A stretch of 64,000 nt of DNA. Origin: Mycobacterium florentinum. Its GTDB lineage: Bacteria > Actinomycetota > Actinomycetes > Mycobacteriales > Mycobacteriaceae. Both the position numbers and the translations under genes were made by a program. The stretch covers positions 1-64,000 of the forward strand of contig NZ_AP022576.1 of NCBI RefSeq assembly GCF_010730355.1, written 5' to 3'. Below are positions 44,374 through 55,462 of the stretch, one piece after another (within the stretch, counting starts at the first letter, position 1; each line of letters opens with the position of its first letter). A model generated the notes under the pieces. That model was not told the origin of the DNA. It saw only the letters and a list, made by a program, of their open reading frames with translations, and did not search any database.

Positions 44374-45699
44374 CTATCTCACAGATGACGCCGCGGAACC
44401 CCCTCTGACCCGCAGTGGAACCGCTGCTATCGCGCTGTTACCAACACTAGGCGGGCTGGTGGGGTAGTTGAGTTGGCCGACCGTCGCGGCCACTCGCAAC
44501 ACGTACGCATCGCGCGGTTGGGTGGGATCACGCCCGGTGAAGTCGGTGATGCGTTTGAGTCGATATCGCACGGTGTTTGGATGAACGAACAACTTGCGAG
44601 CGCAGGCCTCAATCGCGCCGCCGCAATCTAAGTAGGCATCAAGAGTTTCGATCAGCGTGGGCCCGGCGTCGGCCAGGGGCCCCATCACGTCGGTGTGCAG
44701 CGCGACGATGGCCGAGGCGTCTCCCATCAGGGCACGTTCCGGTAGCAGCTCTCGGGCGTGTACAGGGCGCGGCGCACCGGCCCAGCCGGGGGCGGCGTTC
44801 ATCCCGGAGATGGCCTCGCTGGCGCTGTGATGGGCCGCGGTCAGCATCGGGGCGGTGGGCCCGATGACGACGGGGCCCTCGGCGAACGCGCTCAACAGAT
44901 CGCCCAGAAACTTGTCGGTCGGCGACAACTGTCCCGACACGATGGCCACCAACCAGGTGCCGTGCACGTCGGTGAGGGCCGCGCGCCCGTGATGAGCGGC
45001 GGTGTCGCGGACGATCTGGCTGGCCCGCTCGCTGGCCACCTCGCCGTTGGTGTTGTCGCGGCTGGGCGCCGGGGTTCCGACCACGACCGTCGCCGGCGCG
45101 GTGGTGTCCCAGTTCAGCGCGGCCGCGCGGGACAACAGCTCGGGGCCGGTGTCGCCGCGCACCACCGCGTCGACGACGCTGGCCTCCATCCGGCTGTCCC
45201 AGCTGCCCCGCGCCTCGGCCGCGTCGGCATAGGCCGAGGCGAAGCTGAATGCCAGGTCGCGGCTGTATTTCAGGATGCCCACGGTGAGGGCGCTGAGCTG
45301 CTCCTCGGATCGGGCCAGCAGCGGCACGACTTCCTCGAAGAACTCCATGGTCACCCGCACCATGTCCACGCTGTGCCGCAGCGCGATCCGGCGGGTGAGC
45401 TCCTGGGGCACCAGCTCGAAGGCCTGCGCGGTGTAGCTGACGTTGCTGTGCGGGTCCTGCATCCACTCGACGAAGTTCACGACGGCGGTCTGTACCACCA
45501 GCGCCACGCTGGCCCGTTGGGACGCTTCCAGGTCGGCGAAGAACGGCAGTCGCTCGCCCATGGCCGTGACCGCCTCGGTTGCCAGCCGGCCGGAATACTG
45601 CTTGAGCCGCCGCAGCACGGACTCGGGGACCGTGTCCAAGGTCTCGAGTGGCGACCGCGGATGCTTGGCGAACGGGCCGGCGAACGGATTGTCATTCAC
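44374..45699 (-). CDS. mabR: PucR/CdaR-type regulator of the FAS-II operon (MabR)
   Basis: This 441-residue regulator has an N-terminal helical sensor domain (RLKQYSGRLATEAVTAMGERLPFFADLEASQRASVALVV) and a GGDEF-like middle. The C-terminal PucR HTH is LDAYLDCGGAIEACARKLFVHPNTVRYRLKRITDFTGRDP. In M. tuberculosis the orthologue Rv2242 (MabR) controls fabD-acpM-kasA-kasB-accD6. Here it lies immediately upstream of that operon in the same orientation. Start ATG 45699. Confidence 0.9.
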   Translation of the reverse strand: MNDNPFAGPFAKHPRSPLETLDTVPESVLRRLKQYSGRLATEAVTAMGERLPFFADLEASQRASVALVVQTAVVNFVEWMQDPHSNVSYTAQAFELVPQELTRRIALRHSVDMVRVTMEFFEEVVPLLARSEEQLSALTVGILKYSRDLAFSFASAYADAAEARGSWDSRMEASVVDAVVRGDTGPELLSRAAALNWDTTAPATVVVGTPAPSRDNTNGEVASERASQIVRDTAAHHGRAALTDVHGTWLVAIVSGQLSPTDKFLGDLLSAFAEGPVVIGPTAPMLTAAHHSASEAISGMNAAPGWAGAPRPVHARELLPERALMGDASAIVALHTDVMGPLADAGPTLIETLDAYLDCGGAIEACARKLFVHPNTVRYRLKRITDFTGRDPTQPRDAYVLRVAATVGQLNYPTSPPSVGNSAIAAVPLRVRGGSAASSVR

Positions 45700-45780
45700 C
45701 CCTAAAACCTACGCCCGATTTCTAGAACTTTCCGCCAAAGCAGGTCTCGGGGTGTGGCGGTGTCTCGCCACGGTCCTTGC

Positions 45781-45836
45781 CGAGCGTGAAGTTGGTTTCA
45801 CGTTCGAACACGAGTGTGAGGTTAGTTTCGCACTCG
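45781..45836. repeat. Two tandem ~30-bp hairpin units
   Basis: Unit 1 pairs cgagcgtgaa (45781-45790) with ttcacgttcg (45797-45806). Unit 2 pairs cgagtgtga (45811-45819) with tcgcactcg (45828-45836). The units are homologous with a common start, gtt-g/a-g centre and end. At stem position 5 a C:G pair in unit 1 is T:A in unit 2, a compensatory change that keeps the stem. They lie in the 154-bp gap after aceE and before mabR, so they probably act as terminators for aceE. Confidence 0.65.
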
Positions 45837-45853
45837 GTGCGCGGCCGGGACGG

Positions 45854-48643
<2,790 letters not shown>

Positions 48644-48815
48644 CTTCCGCTCCTGCTGTCGGCGGTTTCCTGCATGCGTGTTCGTCTTCCTATCGTGCCG
48701 TACCGGCGCCTCGGGCGGGTAGCCGCAACCCCTTGGCTGGCGAACATCACTCGCCGACACGAAACCTCGGTGCGTTGAGGGCGCCGGCATTCGCCACCCG
48801 GTAACGTCAGAAACC

Positions 48816-49406
48816 GTGCTCACCGGATGGAAAGTCGTCCCTCGCAGGCGCGGGGGGCAGTTCCCCAAGCGTGGCGTGCTGGCGCTCGGCTGCATCGCCA
48901 CCGCACTGATGGGCATCGTGGGATGTACCACCGTGACCAACGGCACGGCAACGCCCGATACGAAGGTGGCGCCGGCCTACCGGCAGTCCGTCTCGTCGTC
49001 GGTGTCGGCATCGATCGCGACGTCGAGCGTCCGCGAGTCTCAGCGGCAGCAATCGCTGACCACCAAGGCGGTGCGCAGCTCGTGCGACTCGCTGGCCACC
49101 ACCAGCAAGGAAGCGATCGACAAGGTGAACGCCTATGTCGGGGCGTTCAACGGGGGCCGCGGCACCGGGCCGTTCGAGGGCCCGGCCATCGACGCGCTCA
49201 ACAACAGCGCCTCGACGGTGGGCAACAACTTCAACGATGCGCTGTCATCGCAGTTGAAGGACGCGTTCAACGCGTACATCGACGCGGCGCACGGGGTGGC
49301 GAACGCGATCGGCACCCATGCGGGGACCGGCGAATTCAACCGTCGGGTCGATCAACTCAACGACACCAAGACCAAGGCGCTCAAACTCTGTCTGGCGTCC
49401 TTCTGA
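48816..49406 (+). CDS. Secreted/lipoprotein of unknown function (Rv2240c-like)
   Basis: This 196-residue protein begins at GTG 48816 with a basic start ([15 protein letters not shown]) and a hydrophobic stretch [17 protein letters not shown], where IVGC is an acceptable lipobox. The mature part is helical and Ser/Asn/Ala-rich: [29 protein letters not shown], then [29 protein letters not shown]. It has a Cys near each end and no enzymatic motif. It is divergent from aceE. Confidence 0.8.
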   Translation: MLTGWKVVPRRRGGQFPKRGVLALGCIATALMGIVGCTTVTNGTATPDTKVAPAYRQSVSSSVSASIATSSVRESQRQQSLTTKAVRSSCDSLATTSKEAIDKVNAYVGAFNGGRGTGPFEGPAIDALNNSASTVGNNFNDALSSQLKDAFNAYIDAAHGVANAIGTHAGTGEFNRRVDQLNDTKTKALKLCLASF

Positions 49407-49492
49407 GGCGGAGTGTGAACCAGCTTCTGGCTGTGCGACGATAATCCCCAATCGCATGGCGCGCAGGGTTGTGTTGTCGAAGGAGGTCCACG

Positions 49493-49915
49493 GTGGTCGC
49501 GGCGGATGACGCCTCGAACTACGCTCGCAAGCTGGGCGTCCAACGAGATCAGGTTGTCCAGGAGTTTGGCTGGGACGAGGACACCGACGACAACATCCGC
49601 GCTGCGGTCGAGGAAGCCTGTGGCTCGGAGCTGCTCGACGAAGACACCGATGAGGTGGTCGACGTGGTGCTGCTCTGGTGGCGTGACGGCGACGGAGACC
49701 TGGTGGACACCCTGATGGACGCCATCAGCCCGCTGGCCGAGGACGGCGTGATCTGGGTGTTGACGCCCAAGACCGGCAAGCCGGGCCACGTGCTGCCCGC
49801 CGAGATCGCCGAGGCTGCTCCGACCGCCGGCCTGATGCCGACGTCGTCGGTCAACCTGGGCGACTGGAGCGCCAGCCGGCTGGTGCAACCGAAGTCGCGT
49901 GCCGGGAAGCGTTGA
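49493..49915 (+). CDS. DUF3052 protein (Rv2239c-like)
   Basis: This 140-residue protein starts at GTG 49493 behind AAGGAGG. It contains DASNYARKLGVQRDQVVQEFGWDEDTDDNIRAAVEEACG, DEVVDVVLLWWRDGDGDLVDTLMDAISPLAEDGVIWVLTPKTGKPGHV and a basic tail. Acidic and compact, it is typical of actinobacterial DUF3052. Its stop overlaps the ahpE start (TGATG), so it is co-translated with the one-Cys peroxiredoxin. The function is unknown; it may belong to the same stress response. Confidence 0.87.
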   Translation: MVAADDASNYARKLGVQRDQVVQEFGWDEDTDDNIRAAVEEACGSELLDEDTDEVVDVVLLWWRDGDGDLVDTLMDAISPLAEDGVIWVLTPKTGKPGHVLPAEIAEAAPTAGLMPTSSVNLGDWSASRLVQPKSRAGKR

Positions 49916-50376
49916 TGCTGCCGGTCGGGACCACGGCCCCCGATTTCACTCTGCGCGACCAGAACCAGCAGCGCGTCGCCCTGAGTAGCTATCGCGGCGA
50001 CAAGAACGTGCTGCTGGTGTTCTTTCCGTTGGCGTTCACCGGGATCTGCCAGGGTGAGCTGGACCTGCTGCGGGATCACCTGCCCGAATTCGAGAACGAC
50101 GACAGCGTGGTGCTGGCGATCTCGGTGGGGCCACCGCCGACGCACAAGATCTGGTCCATCGAAAGCGGCTTCACGTTCCCGGTGCTGTCGGACTTCTGGC
50201 CACACGGCGAGGTTTCTCAAGAGTATGGCGTGTTCAACGACCACGCCGGCTACTCCAACCGTGGCACGTTCGTTGTCGACCGGTCCGGGATCATCCGGTT
50301 TGCCGAGATGAAAGAGCCTGGCGAGGCTCGTGATCAGCGACTGTGGACTCAGGCGCTGGAGGCGTTGCGGGCCTGA
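49915..50376 (+). CDS. ahpE: One-cysteine peroxiredoxin AhpE
   Basis: This 153-residue enzyme reduces peroxides and peroxynitrite in the cytoplasm, recycled through mycothiol/mycoredoxin. Peroxidatic Cys45 lies in VFFPLAFTGICQGELD, with the conserved Pro/Thr before it and Arg in NRGTFVVDRSGIIRFAEM. Only this Cys is present, as expected for the one-Cys type. It is nearly identical in layout to M. tuberculosis AhpE (Rv2238c, from memory). Coupled to the DUF3052 gene. Confidence 0.94.
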   Translation: MLPVGTTAPDFTLRDQNQQRVALSSYRGDKNVLLVFFPLAFTGICQGELDLLRDHLPEFENDDSVVLAISVGPPPTHKIWSIESGFTFPVLSDFWPHGEVSQEYGVFNDHAGYSNRGTFVVDRSGIIRFAEMKEPGEARDQRLWTQALEALRA

Positions 50377-50388
50377 GGGTTTCGACTG

Positions 50389-51591
50389 CTACTCGACTGC
50401 TGAGAGCGCGTCCATGAGTGCGTCGACGTCGAGCTGGGGCTGGATTCCCGCGGTTCCCGCCAGCCCCGGCGCGCTGGTTGCCACGGCCGCGGGTGCGGCG
50501 GCCAACGCGCTCGACGAGCTGGGAGCGACGGCGGGGAGGAAGTACGGGGTGGCGGTGACGGGGCCGGTGATGACGCCGCCGGCGTTGATCGCGGTGACGA
50601 GGCCGGTGCTGGCATTGATCGTGACCTCGACGCCGCTGCTGCCGGCGGTGACGGCGCCGCTGGGAATGGTGAAGCCGCCTTGCGACCCGAAAAAGGGGCT
50701 TGGGCTGTTGACGAAGACTTGGCCGCTCGTGATCGTGGCATTGAAGTTGAAGATGTAGACCCCACCGGCTTGGGAAGTGCGTATGACTCCGGCGGAGAGG
50801 TTTATATATGTGACGTCGGTGTTGGCGGTGAAGGTGGCGCCGTAGGTGGCGGACACGGGGTTGCCGGGGGTGACGGTGAAGGTGGTGCCGGGCTCGAGGG
50901 TGGCGCCGCCGGGTGCGATATTGGCGGTGCTGCCATTGGGCAGGGGCGGGTCGACGAGGTTGGCCTGCTGAGTGGCGAGGCTTTGGGTCAGGGATTGGGT
51001 GCGGGCGGCGGTGGTGTTAGCGGTGGTTTGGGCCACCGCACGGGCCTGGTCGTTTTGCCCGGACGGGTTGATGGTCTGCGGTGGTTCGTCGAACGGGGTC
51101 ATCGTGCTCGCGGTCGCCGAATCGGCGGCGTAGCCGTACATGGCGGCGGCGTCTTGCACCCACATCGCCATGTATTCGGCTTCGGTGGCGGCGATCGCGG
51201 CGGTGTTCTGCCCGAAGAAGTTGGTGGCGATCAACGCCATCAGCTGCGCGCGGTTGGCGGCGATCATCGGCGGGGGCACCGTCATGGCGAACGCGGCCTC
51301 ATAGGCGGCGGCCGCCGCGTACGCCTGGGTGGCGGTGATGCCGGCCTGGGCTGCGGCGGCCTGCAACCACGCCACATACGGTGCCGCCGCGCCGGACATG
51401 GCCAGCGCCGACGGGCCGAACCAGGCCAAACCGGTCAGCTCAGACACCGACGTGGAGTAGCCCGCGGCACTGGATTCCAGCTCGGCGGCCACCGCATTCC
51501 AGGCCGCCGCGGCGGCCAGCAGCGGCCCCGACCCGGGACCGGCATACATCAACCCCGAATTGACTTCTGGGGGTAACAACCCGAAATCCAT
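50389..51591 (-). CDS. PPE family protein
   Basis: This 400-residue protein starts at 51591 with [38 protein letters not shown], the PPE domain with Pro-Pro at 7-8 and the WxG equivalent LAWFGPSA (about 51-58). The domain runs to about residue 175. The C-terminal ~220 residues are Thr/Val-rich and beta-like ([37 protein letters not shown]), with no SVP or MPTR repeats. Likely secreted by a type VII system. No PE partner is adjacent. Two 13-bp direct repeats lie upstream. Confidence 0.93.
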   Translation of the reverse strand: MDFGLLPPEVNSGLMYAGPGSGPLLAAAAAWNAVAAELESSAAGYSTSVSELTGLAWFGPSALAMSGAAAPYVAWLQAAAAQAGITATQAYAAAAAYEAAFAMTVPPPMIAANRAQLMALIATNFFGQNTAAIAATEAEYMAMWVQDAAAMYGYAADSATASTMTPFDEPPQTINPSGQNDQARAVAQTTANTTAARTQSLTQSLATQQANLVDPPLPNGSTANIAPGGATLEPGTTFTVTPGNPVSATYGATFTANTDVTYINLSAGVIRTSQAGGVYIFNFNATITSGQVFVNSPSPFFGSQGGFTIPSGAVTAGSSGVEVTINASTGLVTAINAGGVITGPVTATPYFLPAVAPSSSSALAAAPAAVATSAPGLAGTAGIQPQLDVDALMDALSAVE

Positions 51592-51664
51592 GAAATCGTG
51601 CTCTCGTCGGCCGGCGCGTTCGCCGACCATCGTCGAACGAAGCCACGGCAGTTCGTTCCGGGAC

Positions 51665-51709
51665 CGACTACTGCATTTTTCGCCCGCATCAGGCAACGAC
51701 TACTGCATT
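51665..51709. repeat. 13-bp direct repeats in the PPE upstream region
   Basis: cgactactgcatt occurs at 51665-51677 and again at 51697-51709, 32 bp start to start (three helical turns), 75-120 bp before the minus-strand PPE start. The spacing suggests binding of a dimeric activator, but it could be chance or a relic of duplication. Confidence 0.5.
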
Positions 51710-51780
51710 CATCGTTCGGCGGTACGTTTTGGGCGGCAGGGCCGCGCCAGGTAACCTGCTGCGGGTCCGTTTGGTTACAA

Positions 51781-51852
51781 GGGCGCGTAGCTCAGTGGTA
51801 GAGCTCTGGTTTTACACACCAGCGGTCGGCGGTTCGATACCGTCCGCGCCCA
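51781..51852 (+). tRNA. tRNA-Val (anticodon TAC)
   Basis: The cloverleaf is readable: acceptor gggcgcg (51781-51787) with cgcgccc (51845-51851) and discriminator A; D arm agctcagtggtagagct; anticodon stem ctggt/accag with loop tttacac, anticodon TAC; T arm ggcgg-ttcgata-ccgtc. CCA is not encoded. The last 31 bases plus two are duplicated at 54551-54583, which marks the 3' end as a past integration site. Confidence 0.95.
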
Positions 51853-51901
51853 CCCAACATCGACCTCGCGCGCTCGGTCGATTGCGTTGCTCGCGTGGTG
51901 T

Positions 51902-52046
51902 ATGTTCAACGTCGTGAAAATCGGCGTGCGCGTGTATTGGCGCTTTATCGTGGCTCCGGGTGGGGCCGTGAATAGAGCGTCCGACTGACGTAAGTCCACG
52001 ACCGATACCCGGAGCCCGGCAGTGACCACAAGGTCGCTGCTTTTTT
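51902..52046 (+). promoter_or_regulatory. Aromatic-amino-acid leader peptide and transcription attenuator before DAHP synthase
   Basis: A short frame from ATG 51902 or GTG 51914 to TGA 51988 encodes 24-28 residues with adjacent Tyr-Trp codons (51935-51940) followed by Phe (51944-51946), in MKIGVRVYWRFIV. A perfect 10-bp inverted repeat pairs 51952-51961 with 52007-52016. A separate terminator pairs gcagtgacc (52019-52027) with ggtcgctgc (52032-52040), followed by six T. This is the layout of ribosome-mediated attenuation for an aromatic pathway gene. The alternative antiterminator pairing is not obvious by eye. Confidence 0.75.
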
Positions 52047-52109
52047 CATCTCGGGGCATCGGGAACCAGGGGCGTGCCGCGAGAGCAGCACAGGAAGGCA
52101 CACCCTCCC

Positions 52110-53186
52110 ATGTCGATCACCACCAACCGTGGCATGACAACGGTCCATACGTCCGACCGTCGAATCATCTCGGTTCGAGAACTCCCGGCGCCCAACGTGA
52201 TTCGCGCCGAACTACTGTTGAAGCCTGCACAAGCTGAGGCGGTCCAACAGGATCGTGACGAAATCGCCGACATCCTGACCGGTTGCGACGATCGATTGCT
52301 GGTCGTGGTCGGGCCGTGCTCGGTGCACGATCCAATTGCCGCGCTCGACTACGCACATCGACTCGCGCCATTGGCCGCCGACCTGTCCGACCGGCTGAAA
52401 ATCGTGATGCGCGTGTACTTCGAGAAACCACGCACCACCGTCGGATGGAAGGGGCTCATCAACGATCCCGGTATGGACGGCAGCTTCGACGTGGAACGCG
52501 GGTTACGCACCGCAAGGTCGTTGCTGCTTAACATCGTCGAGCTCGGGCTTCCGGTGGGGTGTGAGTTCCTGGAGCCCACCAGCCCGCAGTACATCGCCGA
52601 TGCGGTTGCCTGGGGTGCGATCGGCGCTCGGACCACCGAGTCGCAGATCCACCGCCAGTTGGCGTCGGGGTTGTCGATGCCGGTCGGATTCAAGAACGGC
52701 ACCGACGGCAACATTCAAGCCGCGATCGACGGTGTCAAAGCGGCCGCGGCATCGCATAGCTTCTTCGGGACCGACAGCTGCGGCCGCGTCGCAATCGTCG
52801 AAACCGCCGGCAATCCGCACTGCCACGTGATCCTCCGGGGCGGTTCGAGCGGTCCGAATTGCGACGCCCCCTCGGTGTTCAGCACGGCTGCGCGACTGCG
52901 CAGGGCGGGCTTGTCCGAGCGAGTCATGATCGATTGTTCGCACGCCAACTCGGGTAAAGACCACGTCCGTCAGGCTGAGCTCGCGGCCGAGCTGACTGCC
53001 CGTATCGTCGCGGGCGAACGCGGCATCGCCGGCCTGATGCTGGAGAGCTTTCTGGTAGCTGGGGCCCAATCTGACCGCGGCGAACTGATATACGGCAAAT
53101 CCGTTACCGATCAGTGCATGGACTTTCCCACCACGGCGGCCTTGCTGACGAACCTCTACCAGGCCAAACGCTTGGCCGCCCGGTAG
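52110..53186 (+). CDS. 3-deoxy-7-phosphoheptulonate (DAHP) synthase, class I AroF/G/H type
   Basis: This 358-residue enzyme catalyses the first shikimate step (PEP + erythrose-4-phosphate). It has LLVVVGPCSVHDPIAALDYA (GPCS metal/PEP), MRVYFEKPRTTVGWKGLINDP (KPR), GARTTESQIHRQLASGLSMPVGFKNGTDG, ILRGG and MIDCSHANSGKDH, all of the class I E. coli-type enzyme. The housekeeping mycobacterial AroG is class II, so this is probably an extra copy. ATG 52110 follows AGGAAGG. It is preceded by an aromatic leader-peptide attenuator and followed by a thioesterase, within a tRNA-bounded insertion, suggesting specialised metabolism. Confidence 0.92.
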   Translation: MSITTNRGMTTVHTSDRRIISVRELPAPNVIRAELLLKPAQAEAVQQDRDEIADILTGCDDRLLVVVGPCSVHDPIAALDYAHRLAPLAADLSDRLKIVMRVYFEKPRTTVGWKGLINDPGMDGSFDVERGLRTARSLLLNIVELGLPVGCEFLEPTSPQYIADAVAWGAIGARTTESQIHRQLASGLSMPVGFKNGTDGNIQAAIDGVKAAAASHSFFGTDSCGRVAIVETAGNPHCHVILRGGSSGPNCDAPSVFSTAARLRRAGLSERVMIDCSHANSGKDHVRQAELAAELTARIVAGERGIAGLMLESFLVAGAQSDRGELIYGKSVTDQCMDFPTTAALLTNLYQAKRLAAR

Positions 53187-53260
53187 GAAGCGAGACTGAT
53201 GCTGCGCTACGTTCCGCTCGCCGTGGGGAGCGTGGCACGGGTTTCAAGATAGGGGTGGAT

Positions 53261-54010
53261 ATGCCAGTTGAAGGGACGACGTGGCTTCGCCCGTTGCGGG
53301 TCGCGCCGGCTGCCCGTGCGGTCGTGGTGTGCTTTCCGCCCGGCGGGGGATCGGCAGGGGCATACCGAGCGCTGGCGAAGCAAATCGCGGACGGAATCTC
53401 GGTGTACGCCGTGCAGTACCCCGGGCGGCAGGATCGGCTGGGCGATCCGCTCGTCACGAGTCTCGCCGAGCTGGCTGAGTACGTGACTGCTGACCTGCTG
53501 AGTTGGGGCGCGCTGCCGAATCTGGCGCTGTTCGGGCACAGCATGGGCGCGACGGTTGGATTCGAGGTCGCCCGACGGTTGCAGTCAAAGGACCGCGATC
53601 TGCTCCGACTGTTCGTGTCCGGTCGGATCGCGCCGGACGCCCCCAACCGTGGCCGCCTGCACACGGGGTCAGACGCCGACCTGATCGCGGACCTGGAACG
53701 CCTGGCCAACGATCCGTCCTCGCTGGCCGTGCTGCGCGCCGAGCAGGCGCTTGCGGAAGTGGTGCTGCCGCCGCTACGGGCCGACTATCAGGCGGTCGAG
53801 ACCTATGTGTTCGAGGCGAGGGAAAAACTTCGGTGCCCGGTCTCGGTGATGCTCGGTGACGCCGACCCGACGGTCACAGTCGTGCAGGCCGGGGAATGGC
53901 GTGCCCATACCGACGGGGAGTTCGAGCTGACGACCTTTCCCGGCCGACATTTCTACCTCGACGAACACGTATCCGAAGTAGCGGCTCACCTCGCCTCCCG
54001 CCTGGGGTGA
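53261..54010 (+). CDS. Type II thioesterase (alpha/beta hydrolase)
   Basis: This 249-residue protein resembles editing thioesterases of NRPS/PKS clusters. Oxyanion region VVVCFPPGGGSAGAYRALA, VQYPGRQDRLGDP, nucleophile elbow ALFGHSMGATVGFEVARRL, catalytic Asp in LGDADPTVT and His in FPGRHFYLDEH. It follows the DAHP synthase by 74 bp on the same strand. No NRPS or PKS gene is within the window, so its client enzyme must be elsewhere or lost. Start ATG 53261 has a weak AGGGG site; upstream in-frame sequence overlaps the DAHP synthase. Confidence 0.88.
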   Translation: MPVEGTTWLRPLRVAPAARAVVVCFPPGGGSAGAYRALAKQIADGISVYAVQYPGRQDRLGDPLVTSLAELAEYVTADLLSWGALPNLALFGHSMGATVGFEVARRLQSKDRDLLRLFVSGRIAPDAPNRGRLHTGSDADLIADLERLANDPSSLAVLRAEQALAEVVLPPLRADYQAVETYVFEAREKLRCPVSVMLGDADPTVTVVQAGEWRAHTDGEFELTTFPGRHFYLDEHVSEVAAHLASRLG

Positions 54011-54022
54011 ACGCGGTCTCTC

Positions 54023-54433
54023 TCAGTTCAGCTCGGCGAGGACCTTACGGGCGGCTTCGAGTTCGGCTTCCAAGGCGGCGATCTTCGCGGCTTGCTGGGA
54101 CCGTGCCTCTTCGATTACCTCGTCGATCGGAGTTGCGAGGTCCTCATGCAGTTCCTTGGCCGCCCGGGAGACAGCCGCGGCGGCGACAGCGAGGTTGCGG
54201 GCCAGGTAGGTGGTGCCCTGCTTTAGCTCCGCGTGCCACTCACCGTCGGCGGTGCCGGTGACAGTGAGGGTCAGCTCGAGAGTCTTCGTTTTCTTGCCCG
54301 TCGCCTTCTTGGCCGGTGCTTTCTTAGGCTGGTCGCCGGAGGACGTTTCGGCGATTGGCGCCTCGGGTGCCGGTGCACTCCAAGGTGGTGTGTTCTCGAC
54401 AGACGTTTCTACCGCCATGGTGTCGACGCTCAT
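54023..54433 (-). CDS. DUF6319-like small protein with coiled-coil tail
   Basis: This 136-residue protein starts at ATG 54433 behind AAGGGGG. The N-terminal half is disordered and acidic/Pro-rich, then basic (PKKAPAKKATGKKTK). A folded part reads LELTLTVTGTADGEWHAELKQGTTYLARNLAVAAAAVSRAAKELHEDLATPIDEVI, ending in a helical coiled-coil AKIAALEAELEAARKVLAEL. This pattern is common in mycobacteria as a protein of unknown function. It is convergent with the thioesterase (12 bp). Confidence 0.75.
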   Translation of the reverse strand: MSVDTMAVETSVENTPPWSAPAPEAPIAETSSGDQPKKAPAKKATGKKTKTLELTLTVTGTADGEWHAELKQGTTYLARNLAVAAAAVSRAAKELHEDLATPIDEVIEEARSQQAAKIAALEAELEAARKVLAELN

Positions 54434-54550
54434 CGTTGCGATCCCCCTTCTGAGATTGCCCGCGCCGGGCGGGCTGGACTGAGCGACCATTAGAACACAC
54501 GTTCGACCGTGAATGGTTCAACAAGAGCGACGTGGCGTGTTGACTCCTCG

Positions 54551-54583
54551 GCGGTCGGCGGTTCGATCCCGTCCGCGCCCACC
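54551..54583 (+). repeat. Duplicate of tRNA-Val 3' end (attachment-site-like)
   Basis: The 33 bases match 51822-51854 (variable loop, T arm and acceptor 3' strand of tRNA-Val) with one mismatch (C at 54568 for A at 51839). No 5' half of a tRNA precedes it, so it is not a gene. It is the expected direct-repeat partner of an element that integrated into the tRNA 3' end; the enclosed 2.7 kb holds the DAHP synthase, thioesterase and DUF6319 genes but no integrase. Confidence 0.75.
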
Positions 54584-54598
54584 AATGTTTTGCGGGTA

Positions 54599-55162
54599 TC
54601 ACCCGAGCCGCGGGGTGCGCCACCGCGACAGATCCGCATCGAGCACCGCAGGATCGCGTTCGGGAAACACCTCTGAAGTGATCTCCAGGTGCCGGATGCG
54701 GTCGAGGTGAAATCCGCGGATGCCTTCGCGCAGCCGACACCATCCCACAAACATCCACGAATCGCCTCCGCGCAGCAGGCCCATCGGTTCCACGTCACGG
54801 GTGGTGTGGGTCTGGCCGTCCTCGGCGGTGTAGTCCACCCGGACGACCCGGCGCGCGGCGATCGCCTCGGGAATCAGCGAGATCGCCGCCTCCGACGCCG
54901 GCTGAGCGTCGATGACGAACATCGACGCCAACGCCTCATCGATCGGCGCGAGCTGGTCCTCGCGGCTGATCGCGAGGACCTTCGCCCGGGCCCGACGCGC
55001 CGCCGCACCATACGGCGAGGACTCCAGCAGACCGAGCCCCGCGAGCACCGCCAGCGACTCCGGGACCGTGAGATTCAACGGCGGCAGGGAGTGTTCCCGC
55101 AGAATCGAATATCCGCATTGAAAGTTCGCCACGACAACGTTGAGAGCTGACGGCTTCGACAA
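54599..55162 (-). pseudogene. WYL-domain regulator, N-terminal HTH missing
   Basis: The frame encodes a WYL sensor domain: EAIAARRVVRVDYTAEDGQTHTTRDVEPMGLLRGGDSWMFVGWCRLREGIRGFHLDRIRHLEITSE, preceded by SLPPLNLTVPESLAVLAGLGLLESSPYGAAARRARAKVLA. YafY-type regulators normally have about 70 more residues with a winged HTH before the LPPL segment. Here the sequence before residue ~20 is unrelated and a glycosyltransferase relic abuts it, so this looks 5'-truncated. If translated it would be a 187-residue ligand domain without DNA binding. Confidence 0.72.
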
Positions 55163-55183
55163 CTCACCACGGCCAACCGATTT

Positions 55184-55393
55184 TGGGCGGCCGCGGTCAC
55201 CCGGCTAGGAACCGGATTTGGGGGCGAATTTCGTTCCACGAGTTCGGATTTACCGATCGCCGGGCTGCGCTCGATCCTCGCGCCGGACTGCGTCGCGCGG
55301 GCCCGTGAGCTAGCCGCCGCGAAGCCCACCGAAAGCGTTGCCAGGGCAGCCGATCTGCTCGAAGACGCCGCCGGTGCCGGACGTCGCGGCTAA
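55184..55393 (+). pseudogene. C-terminal remnant of a UDP-glycosyltransferase-like gene
   Basis: On the plus strand, after a shift near 55180-55190, the reading FWAAAVTRLGTGFGGEF is followed by LRSILAPDCVARARELAAAKPTESVARAADLLEDAA and a stop at 55391-55393. This is the tail of the mycobacterial GT1 glycosyltransferases (xPFWAxAVxRLGxG ... RAxELA). Only about 65 codons survive and no N-terminal domain is present, so it is a relic abutting the truncated WYL gene. Confidence 0.6.
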
Positions 55394-55462
55394 GTAGGCA
55401 TTTGGATGAACGCGAGGTTTTCCATTGTCGGCAATGACATGGGTATGGCATTGTCTGGGGGC

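Noticed and set aside
54520..54584. A second tRNA gene at the tRNA-like sequence
   Set aside because: Only the variable loop, T arm and acceptor 3' strand are present; no acceptor 5' strand, D arm or anticodon stem precedes them.
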